Shown: positions 15,892 through 24,298, counted from the stretch's first letter. The stretch is 64,000 nt of DNA from Mycolicibacterium sp. CR10 (GCF_005222675.1 NZ_STGE01000047.1:50385-114384), one strand, 5' to 3'. Numbers and translations are program-made. Notes: a model not told the origin generated them from the letters alone.

Positions 15892-16177
15892 GATCGTTGC
15901 CTCCTTGCGGTCGTCCGTCCTTTCGGTAGAACTCGGTCGACAAGGGAGTGAAGGGCACCCGCGAGAACACCGCTTCCACGGGCAGATCGAAGACGCCGCA
16001 GATGCGGAACGCCAGGTCGAGGCTGGGATAGTGGTCGCCTCGTTCCAGCGCGCCGACGGTCTGGGGGTTGACGTCGATGAGCTCCGCGAGCTGTGCCCGC
16101 GTCATTCGCCGCTCGGCGCGTAGCACGCCGATGCGGTTGTGAATCGGAGTTGTTTCCCCTCGCCTTACCGGGCTCAC
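15884..16177 (-). CDS. XRE-family (Cro/C1-type HTH) regulator
   Basis: A 97-residue protein with a single HTH at about residues 14-68 (IGVLRAERRMTRAQLAELIDV, NPQTVGALERG, YPSLDLAFRIC), followed by the FDLPVEAVFS segment usual in the small SinR/YozG-like subgroup. The GTG start at 16177 overlaps a palindrome and has no Shine-Dalgarno sequence, so the transcript may be leaderless and autorepressed. It leads a two-gene unit with the membrane protein. Confidence 0.85.
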   Translation of the reverse strand: MSPVRRGETTPIHNRIGVLRAERRMTRAQLAELIDVNPQTVGALERGDHYPSLDLAFRICGVFDLPVEAVFSRVPFTPLSTEFYRKDGRPQGGNDHA

Positions 16178-16193
16178 CTAATCGATTGTTAGG
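16177..16193. promoter_or_regulatory. CCTAA-N7-TTAGG palindrome over the XRE gene start
   Basis: CCTAATCGATTGTTAGG has 5-bp arms and touches the GTG start codon (16175-16177). It is a natural candidate for the binding site of the regulator it precedes. Confidence 0.4.
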
Positions 16194-16209
16194 AAAACCC
16201 AACGATCTG

Positions 16210-17598
16210 TCAACCTTTGTCGATGACCGCCGTCGCCTTGTGGACCGTGATGGGTGCCGCGAGTTGTTGGTCGTCGCAGACGCGCTGCAACTTCTCCAGC
16301 GTGGCGTCAAGGCCAGGCCCGAGCCGCGGCCCGGGAGTGAAGGTGGCGGGCAGGTGCTGCATGCCCTGGATGACACCGATCGTCTCGTAGTGCACAGCAC
16401 CCGCCGGATCGCAGTGGAAGTCGGGCATCCGGTCGAGCACCGCGGTGAGCATCGACTTGAAGACCGTGCGGGCGACGTTGGAGTTGATGCATCGGTGCGT
16501 GCCTAATCCGAAGCTGAAGTGCCGGTTGCCTTTTCGGTCCAGAACCACCTCGTCGGGCGCTGCGAAGAGCTCAGGGTCACGGTTGGCCATCGCCCACGAC
16601 AGCCAGAGTCGCTCCCCCTCTTTGAGCACCACGCCGTCCACCTCCAGGTCCTCGGCGATGGTGCGGCCGTCACCCGGCGCGGGCGTGAAGTACCGCAGGA
16701 ACTCCTCGGTCGCCGGGTTGAGCAACACGTCGCGTTCGCGGCTCAACCGCTCGCGCTGATCGGGGTGCTGCGACAACCACTCCAGCGAGTGCGCGGTCAG
16801 CGCGGTGGTGGTGTCGAAGCCGCCACCGATGAGCAGCATCAGCATTCCCATGATCTCGGTGTCCGGTGCGGGCTCGCCGTTGATCCGGCAGCGGACCATC
16901 GCGTCGATCAGGCCTGGCCTCGGCCTCTCGCGGATCTCGGCGACGTGTTCCATCAGGCCCATCATCGAGGCGATCGCCATGTCGGCGACCCGCGGAAAGT
17001 CGGGTGAGGTCGCCGGCGTGTACACCGAGGCATGGGCGGGCTCGCAGTAGATCTCCCACTCCGCCAGCGGCACCCCCAACAGGCCGAGGGTCAGCACCGC
17101 GGGGACGATGTTGGCCAGGTCGTCGACGAAGTCGATGCGACCTTCTTCGATCTTCTCGTCCAGGCAGGCCGTGACGATCTCGTCGACGACGGGCACCCAG
17201 CGCTGCACCGCGGCGGGCGACAGATACCCGTTCAGCGGTGTGCGGTACGCGCGATGCTCGGGGTCGTCCATTTCCAGCATGCCGCCGCGGAACGGTGCGC
17301 TGTACTCCCCACGGGGGATATTGATCCCGGAGTAGCCGTTGCGCTCGCCGTTGACGTCGAAATCGTTGGAGACGTGTGGGCACCGTGCCAGTTCGAACAC
17401 CTGCTTGTTGCCTGCGGCCACCCAGTGCCCGCCGTAGGTGTCGGTCCAGGCGAGCGGGCAACGCTGGTGCATCTGAGACGCGATCTCTTCGAATCGGTCA
17501 CGGTACTGCGGGGTGTGACGGTCGAAGTGAAAGCTGAGATCCTCACGCCGTTGGTCCACGTGCGTCTGATCCGTCACCGCGGCGCCCCCTGATGTCAT
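16210..17598 (-). CDS. Cytochrome P450
   Basis: A 462-residue soluble P450. The haem-binding loop FSFGLGTHRC ends in the ligand Cys370, the K-helix ExxR is Glu299-Arg302 and the I-helix reads GGGFDTTTA (about 258-266), giving the acid-Thr pair used for O2 activation. No TM anchor is visible, so it would take electrons from a ferredoxin. Family within the CYP system and substrate are not assignable by eye. It is transcribed toward the XRE gene and stands alone. In M. tuberculosis the corresponding interval holds a different monooxygenase, Rv0943c. Confidence 0.93.
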   Translation of the reverse strand: MTSGGAAVTDQTHVDQRREDLSFHFDRHTPQYRDRFEEIASQMHQRCPLAWTDTYGGHWVAAGNKQVFELARCPHVSNDFDVNGERNGYSGINIPRGEYSAPFRGGMLEMDDPEHRAYRTPLNGYLSPAAVQRWVPVVDEIVTACLDEKIEEGRIDFVDDLANIVPAVLTLGLLGVPLAEWEIYCEPAHASVYTPATSPDFPRVADMAIASMMGLMEHVAEIRERPRPGLIDAMVRCRINGEPAPDTEIMGMLMLLIGGGFDTTTALTAHSLEWLSQHPDQRERLSRERDVLLNPATEEFLRYFTPAPGDGRTIAEDLEVDGVVLKEGERLWLSWAMANRDPELFAAPDEVVLDRKGNRHFSFGLGTHRCINSNVARTVFKSMLTAVLDRMPDFHCDPAGAVHYETIGVIQGMQHLPATFTPGPRLGPGLDATLEKLQRVCDDQQLAAPITVHKATAVIDKG

Positions 17599-17708
17599 TC
17601 AGCCGGTGGCTTGATGCAGTTCGAGGATAGGAAACCCGGCGCCGCCGGATCGACGGTTCGGGCAGATCGGCTCCCCGACGCGCCCCCGTAGACGAGTGCC
17701 GGCAGCGG

Positions 17709-18458
17709 TTACGCGAATCGCTTGGTGTACTTCGGCGGCAGTACCTTCATCAACTCCACCAGCGGCCACCACGGCCACCCCGGGACCACGGCGCGCCCCT
17801 TCTCCTTTTCGATGGCCTCGACCATCGCCTTGACGCCGGTCTCGTTGTCGACCATCAGCATGGTCGAGTTGGACTTGGCCGTCATCTCCGACTCGATGTA
17901 GCCGGGTTCGAGCACCGTGATCTTTATTGGGCCGGAAGGGTATTCGGCGCGCAATGACTCGCCGAGCGACGTCACACCCGCCTTGCTCGCGGCGTAGGCC
18001 GCCTTGACCCCGGGCACGCCCTTGTTGCCGAGCACCGACGACACCAGCACCAGGTGCCCGCGGCCGGCCGCCTTGAACATCGCCATGGCCGTCTCGATCT
18101 GCACCAGCGCCGACACCAGGTTGGTCTCGATGGTCGCGATGTTGTGCCACGGCTTGCCGCCACCGATCGGGTAGCCCTTGCCGATGCCCGCATTGACGAT
18201 CACGGTGTCGACGCCGCCGAGTTCCTCGGACAGCTCCTGAAAGACCTTCGGCACGGCCTCGTGGTCGTTGACGTCGAGTGCGGCGACGGCGACCGTGATC
18301 GACGGGTACGTGGCGGTCAACTCGGCCTTGAGCTCTTCGAGGTTCTCGGCGCGGCGGGCGCACAGTGCGAGGTCGCGGCCCTTCGCGGCGAACTGCCGGG
18401 CCATGCCCGCACCGAGTCCCGAGCTCGCGCCGGTGATCAGGATCTTCTGCCGAGTCAT
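17709..18458 (-). CDS. Short-chain dehydrogenase/reductase, Rv0945-like
   Basis: A 249-residue classical SDR. The nucleotide site ITGASSGLGAG (about 8-18), NAGIGKG near residue 90, and SSVLG...YAASKAG with the catalytic Ser, Tyr and Lys near 140-160 are complete. The frame is open far upstream through the neighbouring glycosylase gene, but homology starts at ATG 18458. A long hairpin at 18508-18568 separates it from that gene. Substrate unknown. Confidence 0.9.
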   Translation of the reverse strand: MTRQKILITGASSGLGAGMARQFAAKGRDLALCARRAENLEELKAELTATYPSITVAVAALDVNDHEAVPKVFQELSEELGGVDTVIVNAGIGKGYPIGGGKPWHNIATIETNLVSALVQIETAMAMFKAAGRGHLVLVSSVLGNKGVPGVKAAYAASKAGVTSLGESLRAEYPSGPIKITVLEPGYIESEMTAKSNSTMLMVDNETGVKAMVEAIEKEKGRAVVPGWPWWPLVELMKVLPPKYTKRFA

Positions 18459-18507
18459 GCGGGGCAGGATAACCGAGTTAGACAAGTGGTACCGAATCGT
18501 GTGACCC

Positions 18508-18568
18508 GCCGAAATGGCATTCCGGCAGCGAAAGTGCGGGTGAGTACCTGCCGGAATGCCAGTTCGGC
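18508..18568 (-). terminator. Long hairpin between glycosylase and SDR genes
   Basis: A 21-bp stem with one mismatch (18508-18528 with 18548-18568) and a 19-base loop, directly past the stop of the leftward glycosylase gene. The arm contains GCCGAAAT...ATTCCGG, similar in flavour to the hairpins at 9973 and 19873. Confidence 0.7.
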
Positions 18569-18583
18569 GCCAGTCGGGGCGCG

Positions 18584-19447
18584 TTACTTGAGGAGCCGCG
18601 ACATCCTGCGGTCGGCGAGCAACTTGCCCCCGGTCTGGCATGTCGGGCAGTACTGAAAAGACTTGTCGACGAACGACACCTCCCGCACGGTGTCGCCACA
18701 GACCGGACACGGCAGCCCGGTGCGGGCGTGCACGCGCAGCCCGGAGCGCTTCTCCCCCTTCAGCGTCGCCGCCTGCTGGCCCACTGATCTCGTCACGGCA
18801 TCGGTGAGCACCGAGAACATCGCGTCGTGCAGGGCTGCGAGTTGCGCCTCGGTCAGCTTGTTGGCGGTGGCGAACGGCGACATCTTCGCGACGTGCAGGA
18901 TCTCGTCGCTGTAGGCGTTTCCGATGCCGGCGATCACCTTCTGATCGGTGATCACGGTCTTGATCCGTCCCGAGTTGCCCTTCAGCGCAGCGGCCAGACC
19001 GTCCTGGCTCAGCGACAGGGCGTCGGGGCCAAGCGCGGCGATCTGCGGCACCGCCATCGGATCGGTGACAAGCCACACCGCCAGGCGCTTCTGGGTGCCG
19101 GCCTCGGTGAGGTCGAAACCGGGCGACTCCCCGGGCGTGCCCAGGTGCACCCGCAGTGCGATCGGGCCCTTACCCGGTTTGAGCGGAGCCGGTGCGAGCT
19201 TGTCCGACCAGCGCAGCCATCCGGCGCGGGACAGGTGGGTGATCAGGTGCAGGTCTCCCGCCTGCAGCCCGAGGTACTTGCCCCACCGGTTGGCCCCGGT
19301 CACCGCCTGACCGGTCAGCGCCGACACCGGCGGGTCGAAGGTCTTGAGCACCGACAGCGCCGACACGTCCACGCGGCCGACGGTGAGGCCGACGGCGTGA
19401 CGGCGCAGGTGATCGGCGAGCGCTTCGACCTCCGGCAGTTCGGGCAT
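18584..19447 (-). CDS. Fpg/Nei-family DNA glycosylase, full-length Rv0944 homologue
   Basis: A base-excision-repair glycosylase/AP lyase of 287 residues. It has the catalytic N-terminus MPELPEVE (Pro2 nucleophile, Glu3), a helix-two-turn-helix region near IAGIGNAYSDEIL, and a complete C-terminal zinc finger (CPVC then CPTC). The M. tuberculosis Rv0944 is, as I recall, much shorter, so this is the intact form. Typical substrates are oxidised bases such as 8-oxoguanine. A small membrane protein gene lies 4 bases upstream, so they are probably cotranscribed. Confidence 0.93.
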   Translation of the reverse strand: MPELPEVEALADHLRRHAVGLTVGRVDVSALSVLKTFDPPVSALTGQAVTGANRWGKYLGLQAGDLHLITHLSRAGWLRWSDKLAPAPLKPGKGPIALRVHLGTPGESPGFDLTEAGTQKRLAVWLVTDPMAVPQIAALGPDALSLSQDGLAAALKGNSGRIKTVITDQKVIAGIGNAYSDEILHVAKMSPFATANKLTEAQLAALHDAMFSVLTDAVTRSVGQQAATLKGEKRSGLRVHARTGLPCPVCGDTVREVSFVDKSFQYCPTCQTGGKLLADRRMSRLLK

Positions 19448-19451
19448 GTGT

Positions 19452-19835
19452 TCAGTCTGCCTGGACGACCAGCGAGAGCAGCCAGCTCACGAGCGAGAGC
19501 ACGATGGCCGCCCAGATCGCTGTCCACCAGAAGTCGTCGATGGCCAGGCCCCAGTGGGTGGTGTGCTCGGTGATCCACGACGTGATCCACAGCATGAACG
19601 CGTTGATGACGATGTGGACGAGACCGAGCGTCAGGATGTAGAGCGGGATCGAGATGATCTGCACGATCGGCTTGATGACGGCGTTGACCAGCCCGAAGAT
19701 CACCGCGACGACGAAGATGATGCCGATTCTGGCCACGGTGGTATCGCCGCCGACGAAAGCAATGCCGGGCACCAGGAGCGTCACCACCCACAGTGCCAGC
19801 CCGGTCAGCCCAGCCCGCAACAGAAACGCTCCCAT
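19452..19835 (-). CDS. Phage-holin-4-type small membrane protein (DUF360/YvlD type)
   Basis: A 127-residue protein with four hydrophobic segments: about 5-25, 35-60 (IGIIFVVAVIFGLVNAVIKPI), 62-90 and 100-125. The VNAVIKPIVQ motif with the adjacent LPLYILTLG-like stretch is the hallmark of the YvlD/holin_4_2 family. Despite the name the family is chromosomal and of unclear function. It starts the unit with the glycosylase gene. Confidence 0.85.
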   Translation of the reverse strand: MGAFLLRAGLTGLALWVVTLLVPGIAFVGGDTTVARIGIIFVVAVIFGLVNAVIKPIVQIISIPLYILTLGLVHIVINAFMLWITSWITEHTTHWGLAIDDFWWTAIWAAIVLSLVSWLLSLVVQAD

Positions 19836-19872
19836 GCGGCCATGGTCTCACTCTCAGGACACGCTTCGGGTT

Positions 19873-19936
19873 CCGCGAAATATCATTCCGGGTCGCGATC
19901 AGGCCCGCACCGACAGCCCGGAATGATATTTCGCGG
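19873..19936 (-). repeat. Perfect 20-bp inverted repeat
   Basis: CCGCGAAATATCATTCCGGG at 19873-19892 is exactly complementary to 19917-19936, with a 24-base loop. It lies upstream of the divergently placed holin-type and AurF-type genes, so it is not at a gene end. It may be a repeat element, a regulatory structure or a terminator for antisense transcription. Confidence 0.75.
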
Positions 19937-19976
19937 GCAACAGGGGGTCGCGGGCAATGCCGGGTAAGAGCGGGCA

Positions 19977-20034
19977 ATACCGGAGGTATGCGGTACCCGG
20001 GGTATTGACATGTTGCGCAGCGGCTCCCTACCTT
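19977..20034 (+). promoter_or_regulatory. Promoter and two palindromes upstream of the AurF-like gene
   Basis: A sigma70-like promoter TTGACA (20005-20010), 18-base spacer, TACCTT (20029-20034) stands 34 bases ahead of the ATG at 20068. Two palindromes adjoin it: ATACC-GGA-GGTAT (19977-19989) and TACCC-G-GGGTA (19994-20004). They share the TACC/GGTA half-site and lie one helical turn and a half apart, so they look like a tandem operator at the -35. No dedicated regulator gene is next to it. Confidence 0.5.
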
Positions 20035-20067
20035 CGATTGAGACACATCGACGACGGGACCTTCGCG

Positions 20068-20988
20068 ATGACCGCTCCGGCGAAACGACCATCCGCGGGG
20101 CCTCCCGCTGGGCCGACCCGCAACGACTTCGCCGAGCGCCTGCTCAAGGGTTCGGTGAAGAAGTCCTACGCCCCGGTCGTCGACATCGACTGGGACGCCC
20201 CGCTGGACCCGGACAAGTTCTTCCTACCGCCGAAGACCGTGTCGCTGTATGGCACGCCGTTGTGGGACAGCATGTCCCGCGAGCAGCAGATCGAGCTGTC
20301 CCGGCAGGAGTTCGTCAACACGCTGTCTGCGGGAATCTGGTTCGAGAACATCCTCAACCAGGCGCTGCTTCGCAAGATGATGCATCAGGATCCGACTGCG
20401 CCCGCCACGCACTACGAGCTGACCGAACTCGGCGACGAGACCCGCCACATGGTGATGTTCGGCAAGGCGATCGACCGCGTGGGCGTCAGGCCGGTACGTC
20501 CCCGGCGCTATCAGCGGATGATCATCAACCTGCTGCCGTTCACGTTCCAGGGCTCGATGCTGTGGGTCGCCGCGCTGATCGGTGAAGAGATCTTCGATTC
20601 GCTGCAGCGCCAGATGATGGACGACCCCGAGTTGCAGCCGATGGTGCAGCGGCTGATGCGGATTCATGTCACCGAGGAAGCGCGCCACATCCAGTTCGCC
20701 CGGGACGGCCTGCGCAAGCGCGCCCCGCATATGCGGCGGATCCCAAAGTTGTTGGTGGCCAACATCAATGGCGTGGGCGGGTATTTCTTCCAGCACCTGT
20801 TCTCCAACCCCGTCCAGTACCGCCGCGCCGGCCTCGATGGGCGTGAGGCCCGTCGCGCAGCGCGCACCAGCGCGCACCGCCACCAGGTCCAGATCACCGG
20901 GTTCGCGCCGCTGGCGGCATTCCTCGAGGAGGTCGGCCTGCTGGGGCCGATCGCGCGACGGATGTGGAAGCGCAGTCGCTTCCTGTGA
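20068..20988 (+). CDS. AurF-type diiron oxygenase
   Basis: A 306-residue ferritin-like protein with the iron-ligand helices of the AurF p-aminobenzoate N-oxygenase family: FVNTLSAGIWFEN, LTELGDETRHMVMFG, IGEEIFDSLQR and HVTEEARHIQFARDG. It probably oxidises an amine or an unactivated C-H with O2. The homologous sequence begins at ATG 20068, although the frame is open from 19957. The next gene overlaps it as GTGA. In AurF relatives electrons come from a partner reductase, and none is recognisable beside it. Confidence 0.87.
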   Translation: MTAPAKRPSAGPPAGPTRNDFAERLLKGSVKKSYAPVVDIDWDAPLDPDKFFLPPKTVSLYGTPLWDSMSREQQIELSRQEFVNTLSAGIWFENILNQALLRKMMHQDPTAPATHYELTELGDETRHMVMFGKAIDRVGVRPVRPRRYQRMIINLLPFTFQGSMLWVAALIGEEIFDSLQRQMMDDPELQPMVQRLMRIHVTEEARHIQFARDGLRKRAPHMRRIPKLLVANINGVGGYFFQHLFSNPVQYRRAGLDGREARRAARTSAHRHQVQITGFAPLAAFLEEVGLLGPIARRMWKRSRFL

Positions 20989-21725
20989 CCGACGTCGACA
21001 CCGTGCTGTACGCGGGCCGACCTGACATGGACACGGCAGAGTTCGACGAAGCCACCCATACCTGGACGGTTGCCGGTCGGCGCGCCCGGGTGGTGATCTC
21101 GATCGACGGTGCCCTACCCGCCGAGCGTGCCGATGAGCTGGCGCCCTATCTGGGCGTCGCCGTGCATGGCGTCCCGAACTTCTTCCTGCTCACCGGACCT
21201 GACACCGCCGCCCAAAAGGGTTACATCGCAAAATGTCTGGACTACATGAGCCGCACCGACAGCACCCGCATCGAGGTCCGGTCCGGCACGCAAAGCTACT
21301 TCAATGCCCGTGTGGACGCCCGATCCAGCAGCCGCAAGCACCGCCGCGGACACTACTGGCGTCGGGTGGGCAGGCGCATTCCGTCCGCCTTCGAGGTCAG
21401 CGCACAAGCCGACGACGGTCACGGCTCCGATGACGGCGTGTACGACGGGCCCGCCACCGTCCGTGTCGATGACCGGAGCTACGAAACCCAGGCTCGGCTG
21501 ACAGGCCGACTGGATCCGATCGACGGCCACTACCATTGGCAGGGAACGATTGTGGACACCGGGTTCGAGGTAAAGCTGCCGCGAGACGTCACCATTGTGG
21601 TGGGTGAGCGGCAGGCGCCCGCACGTCTGACCGAGCGCACCCCGTGGGCCAGGTATTCGGTGGCCGGCGTCGGAGCACCACCGTTCGCACTCGCCGAGAT
21701 CGAGGTCGAGGTTCCGCTGCTGTAG
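20985..21725 (+). CDS. DUF4873 protein with a flavin-monooxygenase C-terminal segment, Rv0941c-like
   Basis: The GTG start overlaps the AurF-like stop as GTGA, which argues for translational coupling. In the N-terminal half (about residues 40-115) HGVPNFFLLTGPDT, GYIAKCLDYM and RIEVRSG...YFNARV match the C-terminal ends of Baeyer-Villiger/N-hydroxylating flavin monooxygenases. The second half (about 125-246) is the DUF4873 domain. No GxGxxG FAD or NADPH motif is present, so it cannot be a monooxygenase alone. It may be an accessory subunit or a remnant recruited by the diiron oxygenase. Confidence 0.8.
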   Translation: MTDVDTVLYAGRPDMDTAEFDEATHTWTVAGRRARVVISIDGALPAERADELAPYLGVAVHGVPNFFLLTGPDTAAQKGYIAKCLDYMSRTDSTRIEVRSGTQSYFNARVDARSSSRKHRRGHYWRRVGRRIPSAFEVSAQADDGHGSDDGVYDGPATVRVDDRSYETQARLTGRLDPIDGHYHWQGTIVDTGFEVKLPRDVTIVVGERQAPARLTERTPWARYSVAGVGAPPFALAEIEVEVPLL

Positions 21726-21840
21726 CGATGCCCGGATGGGCCCCGCGACCGGCCGAGGACCCGATCCTCGACATCGTGCGTTGCCTGGTGGAGCGCCAAC
21801 TGTCCTGAACCGCCATCGCGCCCGCCCGGCACCGGCATAC

Positions 21841-21854
21841 TAGAACGCGTTCTA
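21841..21854. promoter_or_regulatory. KstR-type operator
   Basis: TAGAACGCGTTCTA is a perfect palindrome fitting TNNAACNNGTTNNA, 29 bases before the GTG at 21884 of the F420-type oxidoreductase gene. Confidence 0.72.
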
Positions 21855-21883
21855 ATATGCAGGTCCCACGAGCAGGAGACGAT

Positions 21884-22750
21884 GTGCGGTTCACCTTTGC
21901 CGAAGCGATGACCGATCCGACGTTCTACATTCCGCTGGCCAAGGCCGCCGAAGCCGCCGGCTATCACGCGATGACCATCCCCGACAGCGTCGCCTACCCG
22001 TTCGAATCGGACTCCAAATACCCCTACACCCCGGACGGGAATCGAGAGTTTCTGGACGGCAAGGCATTCATCGAGTCTTTCGTGCTGACCGCCGCGCTGT
22101 GCGCCGTGACGACCACGCTGAAGTTCAACCACTTCGTGCTCAAGTTGCCGATTCGCCCGCCCGCGCTGGTGGCCAAGCAGGCCGGTTCGCTTGCAGCGAT
22201 GTTCGACAATCGCCTCGGCCTCGGCGTCGGCACCAGCCCCTGGCCCGAGGACTACGAGCTGATGAACGTGCCGTTCGCCAGGCGCGGTAAGCGGATGGAC
22301 GAGTGCATCGACATCATCAGAGGGCTGACCTCGGGTGAGTACTTCGAGTACCACGGCGAGTTCTACGACATCCCGAAGACCAAGATGACACCGGCACCGA
22401 CCAAGCCGGTGCCGATCCTCATCGGCGGGCACGCCGACGCTGCCCTCAAGCGCGCCGCCCGCAACGACGGTTGGATGCACGGCGGTGGAGACCCCGAAGA
22501 GCTGGACGCTCTTATCAAGAAGCTCAATACGTTCCGCGAGGAAGTAGGGCAGACCGGGCCGTTCGAGATCCATGTCATCTCGATCGACGCCTACACCCCC
22601 GACGGCATCAAGAGGCTGGAGGACAAGGGTGTCACCGACGTCATCGTCGGATTCCGGATCCCCTACATCATGGGACAGGACACCGAAAAGCTCGAGGACA
22701 AAGTCCGCAACCTGGAGATGTTCGCCGAGAACGTGATCGCGAAGGTGTGA
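21884..22750 (+). CDS. F420-dependent luciferase-like (LLM) oxidoreductase, Rv0940c-like
   Basis: A 288-residue TIM-barrel LLM protein (FTFAEAMTDPTFYIPLAKAAEAAG, LGLGVGTSPWPEDY, KPVPILIGGHADAALKRAAR). The GTG at 21884 has AGCAGGAG 5-6 bases ahead; an in-frame ATG at 21857, nearer the operator, would add nine residues. A KstR-type palindrome precedes it, as for the paralogue at 545. My recollection is that Rv0940c belongs to the M. tuberculosis KstR regulon, so a role in sterol catabolism is plausible; substrate unknown. Confidence 0.87.
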   Translation: MRFTFAEAMTDPTFYIPLAKAAEAAGYHAMTIPDSVAYPFESDSKYPYTPDGNREFLDGKAFIESFVLTAALCAVTTTLKFNHFVLKLPIRPPALVAKQAGSLAAMFDNRLGLGVGTSPWPEDYELMNVPFARRGKRMDECIDIIRGLTSGEYFEYHGEFYDIPKTKMTPAPTKPVPILIGGHADAALKRAARNDGWMHGGGDPEELDALIKKLNTFREEVGQTGPFEIHVISIDAYTPDGIKRLEDKGVTDVIVGFRIPYIMGQDTEKLEDKVRNLEMFAENVIAKV

Positions 22751-22759
22751 CGACGCGGT

Positions 22760-24040
22760 TCAGGCTCCGCAGCAGCGTTTGAGTGCGTGCGCGATCGCGT
22801 CGACGGGCGTCGCCGACTCGATATCCGAGCGCAGCCGCAGCGCCGCGGCGCGGTAGGTGTGGTCGTTGCGGACCCGGTCGACCGCGGCGCGCAGCGCATC
22901 GGGTGACGGTGTCGCAGTGCGCAAGTCGATACCCGCGCCACAGTGGTCGACGCGGGCGGCCACCTCGGCCTTGTCGGACGTCTCGCCGGCGACGATCAGC
23001 GGAACGCCGCGACTGAGGGCGTACTGCACGCCGCCGTAGCCGCCGTTGGTGACCATCACGTCGACGTGGGACATCAACGCGGAGTAGGGAACCCAATCGG
23101 CCAATCGCGCGTTCGCCGGAATCCGGCCGCGCAACTGCTGGCCGGGCCGACCACCGGTGGTGGCGACGACGAGCAGTTCGTCGCAATCGCTGAGCGCCTC
23201 CAGCGTCGGTGCGATCAACTGGTCCAGGTCGGTGTTGTCGAACGTCCCCTGGGTCACGTGCACAACGGTTTTGGCGTCCCGCACGTCGTCCCACCAGCCG
23301 GGGAGCTCGGCGTCGTCGGGGCCGTCGGGAAGTACCGGGCCGACGAACTCCACCGTGTCGGGCAGGTCGGCGCGCGGGTATTCGAAGGACACCACCGACA
23401 GCTGCAGCAGTGCATCCGCCAGGCGGGGCCAATCGCTGATGAATACAGGCGCGGGCCCTCCGCCCGCACGACGCAGGGCCCTGTCGAACCGGCGCTGGCT
23501 GGCTCTCATGATCACCCGGTGCGCGACGGCGGTCATCTCGCGGTAATCGAGGCCGGGCTCAGGTTGCCACGCCATGCCGAACGGCGGGGTGTCCCGGCTG
23601 GACAAGGTCAAAGGCCCCACCCCGCACACGACGATCGGCGGACGCAGGGCGTCCCGCAGGAGAATCGGTAACGCACCGGTGAACGTCACATCGGCAAGGA
23701 TCGCGTCCACGGGCCGGCCGCGCAGCAGCGCGCGAAGGGACTCTGCCTCAGCGACCAACGGGTCGACGAACACCGACCTCAGCTCGGCGCGCCCGAGCCA
23801 GAATCGGCGCGCCTGGGCGGGCACCCTGCGCAGCCATCCGGCCATGGCCGCGGGTGGGTCGATCCGGACGCTGTCGGGCAGCGACACGGCGGCCAGGCCG
23901 GCACGACGGACGGTTGCGGTGAACTCGGCGCCGGTCAGCACGGTGATGTCGTGCCCCTGCGACTGCAGGCTCTGGCCGATGGACACCATGGGCATGACGT
24001 GGCCGGAAAGCGGGGTCACGGCAAGGACATAGTGGGCCAA
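22760..24040 (-). CDS. GT1-family (UGT/MGT-like) glycosyltransferase
   Basis: About 426 residues with the GT-B fold. The N-terminal acceptor half starts YVLAVTPLSGHVMPMVSIGQSL. The C-terminal donor half includes FVGPVLPDG, VHVTQGTFDN near residue 260 and the VTNGGYGGVQYALSRGVPLIVAGE signature near residue 330. Enzymes of this type glycosylate small lipophilic molecules. Next to the carotenoid operon and divergent from it, it could act like CrtX on a hydroxylated carotenoid, but no hydroxylase gene is visible. GGAGAGGA fits best with TTG 24040; TTG 24046 is the alternative. Confidence 0.82.
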   Translation of the reverse strand: MAHYVLAVTPLSGHVMPMVSIGQSLQSQGHDITVLTGAEFTATVRRAGLAAVSLPDSVRIDPPAAMAGWLRRVPAQARRFWLGRAELRSVFVDPLVAEAESLRALLRGRPVDAILADVTFTGALPILLRDALRPPIVVCGVGPLTLSSRDTPPFGMAWQPEPGLDYREMTAVAHRVIMRASQRRFDRALRRAGGGPAPVFISDWPRLADALLQLSVVSFEYPRADLPDTVEFVGPVLPDGPDDAELPGWWDDVRDAKTVVHVTQGTFDNTDLDQLIAPTLEALSDCDELLVVATTGGRPGQQLRGRIPANARLADWVPYSALMSHVDVMVTNGGYGGVQYALSRGVPLIVAGETSDKAEVAARVDHCGAGIDLRTATPSPDALRAAVDRVRNDHTYRAAALRLRSDIESATPVDAIAHALKRCCGA

Positions 24041-24211
24041 ACACAATCCTCTCCGGTGCCGGAACCGGGTGGTTCCTGGGTGGTGTGCCGTAGACGATAG
24101 CCGGGCCGAACAGATCGCAAACCCGCACAGTGGGCCACCTCACACTCAGTCTCATTGTCGCGCAAGTCATTTCCTCGTTTCGGAGCTTCCGAAAGTCGCT
24201 CGGGAGATCAC

Positions 24212-24276
24212 CGATGCATAATCGATGCATAATGGGGTACTGACGATCTTGATGACATCGGCGCTGGGCCTACAAC
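24212..24276 (+). promoter_or_regulatory. crt operon promoter with tandem 11-bp repeat
   Basis: CGATGCATAAT is repeated head-to-tail at 24212-24222 and 24223-24233; each copy contains the palindrome ATGCAT. Downstream, TTGATG (24249-24254), a 16-base spacer and TACAAC (24271-24276) resemble a promoter for crtE at 24299. The repeat is a candidate binding site for the CarH/LitR-like regulator encoded at 31840-32691, since relatives repress carotenoid promoters in the dark. Confidence 0.45.
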
Positions 24277-24298
24277 GAACAGGGGTGAGGTAGAGGCA

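Noticed and set aside
18459..19076. N-terminal extension of the SDR frame through the glycosylase gene
   Set aside because: Shadow frame of the Fpg/Nei gene; the SDR nucleotide fold starts only 8 residues after ATG 18458.
21728..21808. A 26-codon frame (ATG...TGA) just after the DUF4873 gene
   Set aside because: No ribosome site, no recognisable motif, and it lies in the short gap ahead of the KstR-type operator; not enough to call a gene.
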